This document shows, piece after piece, positions 1-6,857 of a stretch of 23,403 bases of DNA. The DNA is from a virus. A model generated the notes under the pieces. The model was given only the letters and a program-made list of their open reading frames with translations, did not search any database and was not told the origin of the DNA. The position numbers were made by a program, and so were the translations under genes. Location of the stretch: IMG/VR virus record IMGVR_UViG_3300043313_000857, positions 1 through 23,403 of that record. One strand, given 5' to 3'. Numbering within the stretch: the first letter of the stretch is position 1; every line of letters begins with the position of its first letter.

Positions 1-57
1 TCTCTGCCCGTGTGTCCCCCCAATCTGCCATAGTTTAAATTAACGGGAGATTATGTT
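1..57 (+). promoter_or_regulatory. AT-rich leader ahead of the packaging genes
   Basis: No gene is visible here. Positions 31-43 are strikingly AT-rich (TAGTTTAAATTAA) in an otherwise GC-rich window and could contain a -10 element. GGGAGA at 45-50 is the Shine-Dalgarno (SD) for the ATG at 58. If the genome is circular or cohesive-ended, this joins the AT-rich right end to form one intergenic region where a late promoter or packaging site would be expected. That role is inferred from position only. Confidence 0.35.
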
Positions 58-342
58 ATGGCTTTACCGCAATATCGGGGTCAGTACATTAAGGACCGGG
101 CGAAGTTGTTGGCGGGGAACCCGCATTGTTGGCTTTGTGGGGGTCCGGGGGCGAATAGTGCCGATCATGTCCCGGCGATCTGGCAGCACCGGCACATTGC
201 GGGGTCGGGGTGTTGCACATTGCGGCCGGCGCATCTGCATTGCAATGTTCGGCGGGGTGGTTGGCGGGCGGCGACGCAGGTGCGCGACGCCCGCCGGCGT
301 GCGGGCCTGCCACCGAAGCCGAAGCGGCCGCGACGTGGGTGA
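58..342 (+). CDS. HNH endonuclease
   Basis: This is a 94-residue HNH-family nuclease. A zinc-binding CxxC pair (C24, C27) is followed by a DH pair (residues 36-37) and a C-terminal HxxCN box (H59, C62, N63), as in small phage HNH proteins encoded beside terminase. In HK97-like cos phages such proteins act with the terminase in cutting concatemers at cos; that role is inferred from position. The start at 58 has SD GGGAGA at 45-50; an ATG at 53 is in another frame. The gene overlaps the terminase start by 8 nt. Its codon use is less GC-rich than its neighbours and its third codon is TTA, rare elsewhere here, which hints at separate acquisition. The extreme C-terminus is Arg/Lys/Pro-rich. Confidence 0.85.
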   Translation: MALPQYRGQYIKDRAKLLAGNPHCWLCGGPGANSADHVPAIWQHRHIAGSGCCTLRPAHLHCNVRRGGWRAATQVRDARRRAGLPPKPKRPRRG

Positions 343-1771
343 TCTGCTCGAGCCGCGGATCGGGTCGAGGCGCCATGACGTGCCGACGTTGGGGCGGGTC
401 GTCGCCGAGCTCGCGGTCGGGCTCGGGCTGACGTTGCATCCGTGGCAGGAGCATCGGGCCGACGTGTCGTACGAGCTCACCGACACGGTGGCGTGTCGGC
501 GTCGGCTGGCCGCCGGGGTGTGCTTGACGATCGCGGGCCGTCAGACCGGCAAGACGACAGCGGTGACGGCGGATGTGGCGATGCGGTGCCTGGCGCCGGA
601 CCTGCACGCGGTCGCCGACCTGGTCGGGCATCCGGTCGGGCCGCAGCACGTCGCGTTCACCGCGCAGGACCGGATCGGCGCGTTGGGCCGGTGGCGGGAG
701 CACGTCGAGATGATCATGGACTCCGAGCTGGCCGGCCACGTCGCGAAGGTCGTGCTGAAGAACGGGGAGGAGTGCGTCAACTGGCACAACGGCTCCAAGT
801 ACCGGGTCGTCACCCCCAGCCGGACCGGTGCCCGCGGTCTCGCCCTGGACCTCGTCGTGATCGACGAGGCGCTCGCCCATGAGCCGTGGCTGCTCGACGT
901 GATGGGGCCGACGATGTCGCAACGCGACGGCGCGTCCACGTCGTTCGGGGCCCAGCTGATCGTCGTGTCGAACGCCGGCGACGAGCACGCCGAACTGTTG
1001 AACCAGCAACGCGAGCTGGGCCGGCGCGCCGTCGCCGAGGACGACCGCAGCCGGGTCCACCTCGAGTGGTCCTGCGCCGACGATGACGACCCGCTGGATC
1101 CGCAGACGTGGGCGCGCACGATCCCGACCTTGGATCAGCCCGAAGGGCTCACGACGGCCCAGTTGTCGCGGATGGCCGAGACGATGGGCACCGACGCGTT
1201 CGCCCGCGAGTACCTGTGTCGGACCACGTGGTCGCAGTCCCGGCAGGTCATCGCCCCGGACGTCTGGTCCGAGCTGCCGTACGGCCAGGTCGACAACGTG
1301 TCGGTGGTGGCGGTGGAGGTGGACGCCGACCGGGCCGGTGCCGCCGTTGTCGCCGCTGCCCCCGTCGACGAGTTGGTGGCGGTCAAGGTGCTCGAGGTGC
1401 GGCCGGGGGTGGACTGGGTCGTCGATTACGTCGCCGCGACGGGGGCGCAGGTGGCGGTCGTCGACAACTACGGGCCGGCGTCCACCCTCATCCCGGCGTT
1501 GGCGCAGCGGGTGCAGGTCCACAAGGCGTCGTCGCATGACGTCGCCGACGCCGCGGCCGGGTTCGTCGACGCCGTCACCGCCGGCCGGGTCGCCCACACC
1601 GGCGACCCGCGCCTCCAGGACGCGGTGACGTCGCTGGCCCGCCGGCAGCGTGGGGACCGGTGGGTGTTCGACCGGCACCGCGGCGACGTGTCAACAATCG
1701 TCGCCGCGTCGTTGGCGGTCTGGCTCGTCGACACCCAACCCGTCCGGTACGAACCGGCCGGCGTGTTCTGA
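335..1771 (+). CDS. terL: Terminase large subunit
   Basis: This 478-residue protein is the packaging motor and nuclease that threads phage DNA into the prohead and cuts concatemers. Walker A is GRQTGKTT (residues 68-75), Walker B is DLVVIDEA (172-179), and the coupling motif LIVVSNAG lies at 208-215. AREYL (290-294) marks the join to the C-terminal RNase H-like nuclease, whose candidate acidic residues are D330/D332, D377 and D451. The frame is open upstream to 53, but that part lies inside the HNH gene in another frame. GTG 335 is chosen because it overlaps the HNH stop and gives a normal family length. No small terminase is recognisable in the window; it may lie outside or be very divergent. 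Confidence 0.93.
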   Translation: MGDLLEPRIGSRRHDVPTLGRVVAELAVGLGLTLHPWQEHRADVSYELTDTVACRRRLAAGVCLTIAGRQTGKTTAVTADVAMRCLAPDLHAVADLVGHPVGPQHVAFTAQDRIGALGRWREHVEMIMDSELAGHVAKVVLKNGEECVNWHNGSKYRVVTPSRTGARGLALDLVVIDEALAHEPWLLDVMGPTMSQRDGASTSFGAQLIVVSNAGDEHAELLNQQRELGRRAVAEDDRSRVHLEWSCADDDDPLDPQTWARTIPTLDQPEGLTTAQLSRMAETMGTDAFAREYLCRTTWSQSRQVIAPDVWSELPYGQVDNVSVVAVEVDADRAGAAVVAAAPVDELVAVKVLEVRPGVDWVVDYVAATGAQVAVVDNYGPASTLIPALAQRVQVHKASSHDVADAAAGFVDAVTAGRVAHTGDPRLQDAVTSLARRQRGDRWVFDRHRGDVSTIVAASLAVWLVDTQPVRYEPAGVF

Positions 1772-1830
1772 TCAATGCTCGCCAACAATGATTGCGGTAA
1801 CGCATACTGGGGTGCTATGGAGCCGCTGAC

Positions 1831-3063
1831 GTGACCGTCCGCGAACGCGTCGCGTTGGCCGGTCTGGCGTTGCGGAACATCCGCGGCAGCCTGTTGACCG
1901 CCACCGACGGCCGTGACGTCCTCGACAACACCCCGGACGGCTGGGAAGTCGAGCAGCCGTGGCTCTGGTGGATGGGTCCGGCCGGCACCAGCGGGACGGG
2001 CGGCCCGTTCGGGAACCCGATCCCCGGCGCGAACACCCCGCCCGGCACCGGCATCCCGGCCGTGCACCGGGCCACCGGCATCATCGTCAACACGCTCGCC
2101 GCGCTGCCGTGGCACGTCTACCGGGACAAGACCGAACGGTTGCCGACCCCGGCGTGGATCGACGACCCCCAGGCATTGCGCCTCGACGGCCGGGTCGTCG
2201 ACACCGCGTCCGTGAACGAGACCCGCTGGTCCTCCGTCGACGTGTGGGGACAATGGATCCTGTCCGCCCTGTGGTGGGGTGACGGGTTCATCTACGTGCC
2301 GTCGCGGGACATCACCGGGGCGCCGAAGCCGCCGCTGTGGGTGCTCCACCCCGACGACGTCAAGGTCGTCGACGGCCGCTACCACGTCGCCGACGTCCGT
2401 CTCGATCCCGGCGAGATCATCCACCTGCGCGGCGAGCAACCGATCGTGAACGGCCGCGGGACCGGGGTGTTGACCCGGTTCGCCGGCGAGCTCGGCGTCG
2501 CGAAGTCGCTCGGCGGCTACATCGGCTCGGCGTTCGCCGCCGGGGTCCCGGCCGGCTACTTGAAGACGACGCAGCCGAACGTCACCCAGGAACAGGCCGA
2601 CAACTTGAAGCAGCGGTGGATGACGCAGCACGGCGGCCGCCGCTCCATCGCCGTCCTGAACGCGACGACGGAGTTTCATCCGTTGACGTGGTCACCGGTC
2701 GACACCGACGCCATGGATTTCGCCCGGCTCACCCTGACCCAGGTCGCCCTCATGTTCGGACTGCCGCCGGGCATGTTGGGCGGCCCCACCGGCGACTCGC
2801 TCACGTATTCGACGAACGAGACCCGGATGTTGGAGCTGTACGAGCTCACCTTGCTGCCGTGGATCGCCCGCATCGAAGCCGTCCTCGCCGCCCAGTTGCC
2901 GGCCGGGACGAAGGCCCGTGTCGAGGTCGACGGCCTCCTGCGGGCGGACACGAAGACCCGGTACGAGACGTACGCGATCGGGATCCCGCTCGGGATCATC
3001 ACCCGCGACGAAGCCCGCGCCCTCGAGAACCGACCGCCCATCGCCACCGGAGGCATCCCGTGA
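1831..3063 (+). CDS. HK97-family portal protein
   Basis: This 410-residue portal forms the dodecameric ring at the head vertex through which DNA enters and leaves. Family features include the N-terminal stretch VHRATGIIVNTLAALPWHVY, and PPGMLGG followed by the TNETRMLELYELTLLPWI helix near residues 310-345, typical of HK97-type portals. The GTG start at 1831 has SD GGAG at 1819-1822. A five-codon ORF (ATG 1817) has its stop overlapping this start, probably by chance. The 59-bp gap after terminase is one of the few true gaps in the late operon. The stop overlaps the protease start as GTGA. Confidence 0.93.
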   Translation: MTVRERVALAGLALRNIRGSLLTATDGRDVLDNTPDGWEVEQPWLWWMGPAGTSGTGGPFGNPIPGANTPPGTGIPAVHRATGIIVNTLAALPWHVYRDKTERLPTPAWIDDPQALRLDGRVVDTASVNETRWSSVDVWGQWILSALWWGDGFIYVPSRDITGAPKPPLWVLHPDDVKVVDGRYHVADVRLDPGEIIHLRGEQPIVNGRGTGVLTRFAGELGVAKSLGGYIGSAFAAGVPAGYLKTTQPNVTQEQADNLKQRWMTQHGGRRSIAVLNATTEFHPLTWSPVDTDAMDFARLTLTQVALMFGLPPGMLGGPTGDSLTYSTNETRMLELYELTLLPWIARIEAVLAAQLPAGTKARVEVDGLLRADTKTRYETYAIGIPLGIITRDEARALENRPPIATGGIP

Positions 3064-3641
3064 CCGACGTCGTCCACGCCACGTTCCCCGGCCTCGAGCT
3101 CCGGGTCCCCGACATGTCCGAGCGGATCGTGGAGGGGATCGTCGTGCCGTGGGGCGAGACGTCGTACCTGACCGACGACCCCCGCGGGGAACGGTTCCGG
3201 CCCGGTTCGCTGACCCGCACGATCAAGGAACGCGGGCACCTCGTGAAGCTGTTCCGTTCGCACGAGCACGGCACCGCCGTCGGCAAGGCGCTCCAGTGGA
3301 AAGCGACGAACGAGGGCGGCTGCTGGGCCCAGTTCCGTATCGCCGCGACGCCGGCCGGGGACGCCGTCCTCACCGAGGTGCGCGAAGGGATGCTCGACGC
3401 GTTCTCGGTCGGGTTCCTCCCCAAGCGGGAGACCCGCGGCGCCGACGGCGCCCGCGAGATCATCGAAGCCCAACTCCACGAAGTGTCGCTCTGCCCGATT
3501 GCCGCCTACGACGGGGCGAGGGTCCTGGCGACCCGTCAGCCGGCCTCTACGAGGCTCTCAGGGGCCTCTCAGGCACTCGTGGCGTCGATGCCCGCCGTGA
3601 ATCTGGCGCCGGTGATGCTTCCCTCGCACTGGGTGCGGTGA
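3060..3641 (+). CDS. HK97-type prohead protease
   Basis: This 193-residue serine protease of the HK97 prohead (S78/U35) class matures the capsid by removing the delta domain of the major capsid protein and then itself. The likely catalytic His is in RSHEHG (H68), the Ser in DAFSVGF (S116), and the third acidic position is near E141 in LHEVS. The GTG at 3060 overlaps the portal stop (GTGA) and has GGAGG just upstream; the longer open frame upstream lies inside the portal gene. The last ~30 residues are probably the self-cleaved tail. Portal-protease-capsid order is standard for the family. Confidence 0.92.
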   Translation: MTDVVHATFPGLELRVPDMSERIVEGIVVPWGETSYLTDDPRGERFRPGSLTRTIKERGHLVKLFRSHEHGTAVGKALQWKATNEGGCWAQFRIAATPAGDAVLTEVREGMLDAFSVGFLPKRETRGADGAREIIEAQLHEVSLCPIAAYDGARVLATRQPASTRLSGASQALVASMPAVNLAPVMLPSHWVR

Positions 3642-3784
3642 CTAGAGTCGTCGACGGCGCAACCTACTCTCGCCCGCGACACCGGAAACGCCCGCCAGGC
3701 CGGCGGCTCGCCCGAGGACAGCGGAACCGCAGCAAGAACCCCGCCGACGCCCCATCCGCGTCCCTCTGGGAGGTTCCACTGTGA
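3638..3784 (+). CDS. Possible 48-residue Arg-rich protein
   Basis: This short ORF exactly fills the protease-capsid gap. Its GTG overlaps the protease stop (GTGA at 3638-3641), and its TGA overlaps the capsid GTG start (GTGA at 3781-3784). The product is very basic (many Arg/Lys around residues 12-33), with an acidic, Trp-containing end (SLWEVPL). Perfect tiling with the four-base overlaps used elsewhere in this operon supports a real gene or a translational coupling device. Against it, there is no clear SD and no recognisable family, and Arg-rich readings are common in GC-rich shadow frames. A nucleic-acid- or scaffold-binding role would be a guess. Confidence 0.35.
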   Translation: MTRVVDGATYSRPRHRKRPPGRRLARGQRNRSKNPADAPSASLWEVPL

Positions 3785-4992
3785 TTTCGTACCTGAAGCG
3801 CCTGCATGACGAGCGTGTCCGTCTGACCGAGCGCATGTCGCAGATCGGCGAGACCGCCGCATCCGACGACCGTGACACCACCGAAGCCGAGAAGCGTGAA
3901 CTCGCCGGTCTCGAGACCCGCATCGCCGAGATCGACCCGCAGTTGGAGCGTTGGAACTCCGACGCCGAGTCGACTCGGGCGTTCGCGTCGCTGACCACCC
4001 GCCTCGAGGAACACCGCGAGCAGGGCATCGAGGCCCGCCAGCCCACCGGTCGCGGCCGGCAGGTCGTCGAGCACACGTCGTTCGGGCAGTCGTTCGTCGA
4101 GTCCGAGCAGTTCCGGTCGTACAGCGGACGCGGCCAGTCCGGCACCGTCGAGATCACCGACTTCATGCCGCATCAGCAACGCGCCGCGATCATGACGACC
4201 GACCTGTCGATCCCGAACTACGTGCTGCCACCACGCGTCCAGGACGTGATCATGCCGCCGTTGCTGACCGTCGTCGACATCGTCGGCGTGTCGTCCGGAA
4301 CCGTCGAGTGGGTCGTCGTTTCCGGCGACCCGAAGGCGCAGGTCGTCGGCGAAGGCCTGGCGAAGCCCGAAGCGGCGTTGACGTTCACACCGGCGTCGGC
4401 ACCGCTCGACACGCTCGCCCACTGGATCCAGATCACCCGCCAGGCGCTCGAAGATGCCACGTACATCCGCAGCGTCATCGAAGGCAAGCTGCGGCGCGGT
4501 GTCACCCTGGCGATCGTCGACCAGATCCAGGCGGCGATCACCGCCGCCACCCTCCCGGTGGCGACCGTGCCGGTCGGCGGCAACCTGCTCGACGCCATCC
4601 GCGTCGGGATCGGCACCGTCCAGAGCAACGGCTACCAGCCGAACGCGGTGATCCTGAACCCGGCCGACTGGGCGGCGCTCGACATCGCCGTCATGGGCGG
4701 CACGCTGAACGGTCCGACGGTCGGAACGAACTTCTGGGGACTGACGCCGATCTCGTCGACGCTCCAGGCCGCCGGCACCGCCCTCGTCGGCGACTTCAAG
4801 TCCGGTGTCACCTGGTTCGACCGGAACGTGTCCAGCGTGTTCATGTCCGACTCGCACGCCGACCTGTTCATCCGCAACACGCTGGTGATCCTCGCCGAGA
4901 CCCGCGGCAAGGCCGCCGTCCCGGAGCCCTTCGCCCTGTGCGAATGCTCCGTGTCCGCCACCGCCGGCGCCGCGAGGTCCACGAGCAAGTGA
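3781..4992 (+). CDS. HK97-family major capsid protein
   Basis: This 403-residue capsid shell subunit starts with a charged, helical region (residues 1-~85, rich in E/R/L with coiled-coil character). That matches the HK97 delta domain, which acts as built-in scaffold and is removed by the upstream protease. The HK97 fold follows: the N-arm/E-loop region through VVEHTSFGQSF, then the P- and A-domain sequence with QITRQALEDATYIRSVIEGKLRRG, ILNPADWAALD and FMSDSHADLFIRN, all typical of the family. The GTG at 3781 has SD GGGAGG at 3768-3773. The stop overlaps the next start as GTGA. Whether subunits crosslink as in HK97 cannot be judged from sequence. Confidence 0.94.
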   Translation: MISYLKRLHDERVRLTERMSQIGETAASDDRDTTEAEKRELAGLETRIAEIDPQLERWNSDAESTRAFASLTTRLEEHREQGIEARQPTGRGRQVVEHTSFGQSFVESEQFRSYSGRGQSGTVEITDFMPHQQRAAIMTTDLSIPNYVLPPRVQDVIMPPLLTVVDIVGVSSGTVEWVVVSGDPKAQVVGEGLAKPEAALTFTPASAPLDTLAHWIQITRQALEDATYIRSVIEGKLRRGVTLAIVDQIQAAITAATLPVATVPVGGNLLDAIRVGIGTVQSNGYQPNAVILNPADWAALDIAVMGGTLNGPTVGTNFWGLTPISSTLQAAGTALVGDFKSGVTWFDRNVSSVFMSDSHADLFIRNTLVILAETRGKAAVPEPFALCECSVSATAGAARSTSK

Positions 4993-5345
4993 CCGACATG
5001 TCGCCGCCCCCCGCAACCGGAGTCTGGTACGACGTCGACGCCACCTCGGCCGCCGTCATGCACAAGCTCCGGTTGCAGGGCGGCGACGTGGACGCCACCC
5101 TCATCCGCACCCTCGTCGCGGTCGCCGGCGTCGAGATCGACGCCTACGTGGATCGGGTCGTCGTCATCGACGGGCCACCGCCGGCCCCCGACTTTCAGCA
5201 CGCCCTCGAAGAGGCCGTGATCTTGCTGTACCGGGCGGATCACCCGATGTCGGCCGGGACGTACACGGCGACGCCGTACCCGGACCTGCTGGCCTTGTTC
5301 GACGCCACCATCGGGCACCGCAAAGAACGTTGGGCGGTCGCCTGA
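4989..5345 (+). CDS. Head-tail connector (gp6-like)
   Basis: This 118-residue protein lies directly after the capsid gene, where HK97 gp6-like adaptors sit. These form a ring under the portal. Sequence features fit loosely: a helical segment (DATLIRTLVAVAGVEIDAYV) followed by FQHALEEAVILLYRADHPMS, which resembles the connector helix bundle. The start is GTG 4989, overlapping the capsid stop; ATG 4998 (three codons later) is an alternative. The assignment rests mainly on position and helical pattern. Confidence 0.65.
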   Translation: MTDMSPPPATGVWYDVDATSAAVMHKLRLQGGDVDATLIRTLVAVAGVEIDAYVDRVVVIDGPPPAPDFQHALEEAVILLYRADHPMSAGTYTATPYPDLLALFDATIGHRKERWAVA

Positions 5346-5791
5346 TGGCATCCCGCCTCGACGACGCCCACGCCGTCCTGTACGCGGCGCTCGAGCCTGT
5401 GCTGCCCGGCCGCGTCGACCCGTACCCCCCGCCCGCGGGGCGGGTCGTCGCGCCGAAGATCTGGATCGGTGAGGACGAGGGGAACCCGGCGACGATCGGC
5501 TCGGCCACCACGGTCACCGTCGTCCGGTTCGCGGTGTGGGTCGTCTACGACGGCGCCGTCCACGCCCAGATCGCCGGTCTGCGCGGTCTCGTCTCCGCCG
5601 TCGTCGACGCCGTCGAAGGAGCCGAACGCTTCTACCACGACGGGTGGCGTCCCGCCGCGCTCACCGGCGTCCCGCTCGAGTCGACGTTGCGGGCCACCGT
5701 CATCACCGCCACGAACACGATCACGGCCCGCACCCTGTGCCCGCCCGCCCCGACCACCGCCACCATCCCACCCGTCCCGATCGGAGCCTGA
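5345..5791 (+). CDS. Tail terminator / head-tail joining protein
   Basis: This 148-residue protein lies between the connector and the major tail protein, the usual place for the tail terminator that caps the tail tube and meets the head. Its alternating beta pattern (ATIGSATTVTVVRFAVWVVYDG), a helix (AQIAGLRGLVSAVVDAVEG) and a C-terminal strand (LRATVITATNTITART) are compatible with that fold. The ATG at 5345 overlaps the preceding stop (TGATG). The last ~20 residues are Pro/Thr-rich and probably disordered. A separate head-closure protein is not evident, so this gene or the next small one may fill that role. Confidence 0.55.
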   Translation: MASRLDDAHAVLYAALEPVLPGRVDPYPPPAGRVVAPKIWIGEDEGNPATIGSATTVTVVRFAVWVVYDGAVHAQIAGLRGLVSAVVDAVEGAERFYHDGWRPAALTGVPLESTLRATVITATNTITARTLCPPAPTTATIPPVPIGA

Positions 5792-5792
5792 C

Positions 5793-6422
5793 ATGGCCGA
5801 CGCAACCATCTTCCAGATCGAGCTGGGCACCATCGCCTTCTCGGTCGTCGACAAGGCCGAGGTCGGTTACGCCGACACCTGGCTCGCCCCGACCGGGGCC
5901 ACCGTCGACACGGCGACGCTCGCCGATTACGACGCCGGTTCGGCGACGTGGACGTGTCAGGCGACCGCCGGCGCGCTCACCGCGGCGCAGGACACCACGA
6001 CGACCGATGTCCCGGCGACGTTCTGCGGTCCGGCCCGGTCGATCCCGCAACCGGCCGAGACGTCGTACACCCTCGACCTCAGCTTCTTGCAGGACCCGAA
6101 CGTGGCGGCCGGGTTCAACGCGTTCCTGTTCGAGAACGACACCCTGGAGGCGTACGTCCTGTTCGGCCTGGCGGACAACACCGGGACGCTGCCCCCGAAG
6201 ATGATCGGCCGTGTCCGTCTCGTCGCCGGCACCATCGGCGGCCCAGCCCGTGAAACGTTGACCGCTGACGTGTCGCTGCCGCTGTCGTCGAAGCCGCAGA
6301 TCATGTTCGGGACCGGGACCACGACGTCGATCGTGCCGCCGAACCCGCCGCCGCTCACCCGCGACGGCGAGGGCGACACCGAGTCGCGCACGGGCCGCAC
6401 CCGCGAGAAGGCGTCGGCGTGA
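5793..6422 (+). CDS. Major tail protein (tail tube)
   Basis: This 209-residue subunit probably builds the tail tube. It starts MADATIFQIELG and alternates polar and hydrophobic residues as tube proteins do. The segment AAGFNAFLFENDTLEAYVLFGL and the following RVRLVAGTIGGPARETLTADVSLPL match the usual C-terminal half of siphophage tube proteins. The end (TRDGEGDTESRTGRTREKASA) is charged and probably flexible. The ATG at 5793 has SD GGAG at 5783-5786. The assignment comes from fold-like pattern and position. Confidence 0.78.
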   Translation: MADATIFQIELGTIAFSVVDKAEVGYADTWLAPTGATVDTATLADYDAGSATWTCQATAGALTAAQDTTTTDVPATFCGPARSIPQPAETSYTLDLSFLQDPNVAAGFNAFLFENDTLEAYVLFGLADNTGTLPPKMIGRVRLVAGTIGGPARETLTADVSLPLSSKPQIMFGTGTTTSIVPPNPPPLTRDGEGDTESRTGRTREKASA

Positions 6423-6854
6423 GTGGCGGGCGCCGACACCATTCGTGGCTGGGCGCGGGACGTCCAACGGTTCGCTGATGACTGGCCCGCGGCCGGTGCC
6501 GAGGTCGTCGACGAGACGATCACGGCCCGGTTGCGGGCTGACACCGGCGGCGACGGCGGACTGAGTCACGGCCGCGGCCTCGGCCGCGCCACCACCAGGG
6601 TGACGGCCCGGCGCGGTGAGGCCGAGGTGACCGCGGACGGGTCGATGCGGGTGTGGGGCATCCTCGAGGGCGGCACCTCCACCCACACCGTGAAGGCCCG
6701 CGGCGGCGGGTTCCTCCGCACCCCGTACGGCCCGAGGAGGACCGTGACGGTGTCCGGGGTACCGGCACGCCGCACGTTCACCGAAGCAGCCGAGACGGGC
6801 CTACAGGCCGCCGCCAGGGACGCCGAAGCCCAGTGGGCGCGGATCGGCGGGTGA
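6423..6854 (+). CDS. HK97 gp10-like tail component
   Basis: This 143-residue protein lies between tube and tape measure. The segment SMRVWGILEGGTSTHTVKARGGGFLRTPYG followed by a C-terminal helix (RRTFTEAAETGLQAAARDAEAQW) resembles the HK97 gp10 group of neck/tail-assembly proteins, in which a conserved W/Y..EGGT-like turn precedes a basic loop. It starts with GTG directly after the tube stop. In most siphophages this slot is filled by the two tail-assembly chaperones made by frameshifting; no such pair is visible. The gp10-like call is tentative. Confidence 0.45.
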   Translation: MAGADTIRGWARDVQRFADDWPAAGAEVVDETITARLRADTGGDGGLSHGRGLGRATTRVTARRGEAEVTADGSMRVWGILEGGTSTHTVKARGGGFLRTPYGPRRTVTVSGVPARRTFTEAAETGLQAAARDAEAQWARIGG

Positions 6855-6857
6855 CCG

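Noticed and set aside
53-334. N-terminal extension of the terminase frame back to ATG 53
   Set aside because: It lies within the HNH gene in another frame, is Arg/Gly-rich and gives an N-terminus unlike the family; GTG 335 fits better.
89-1678. A 529-codon leftward open frame opposite terminase
   Set aside because: The opposite strand has exact terminase motifs; this frame is low-complexity, Arg/His/Pro/Gly-rich, without start signals.
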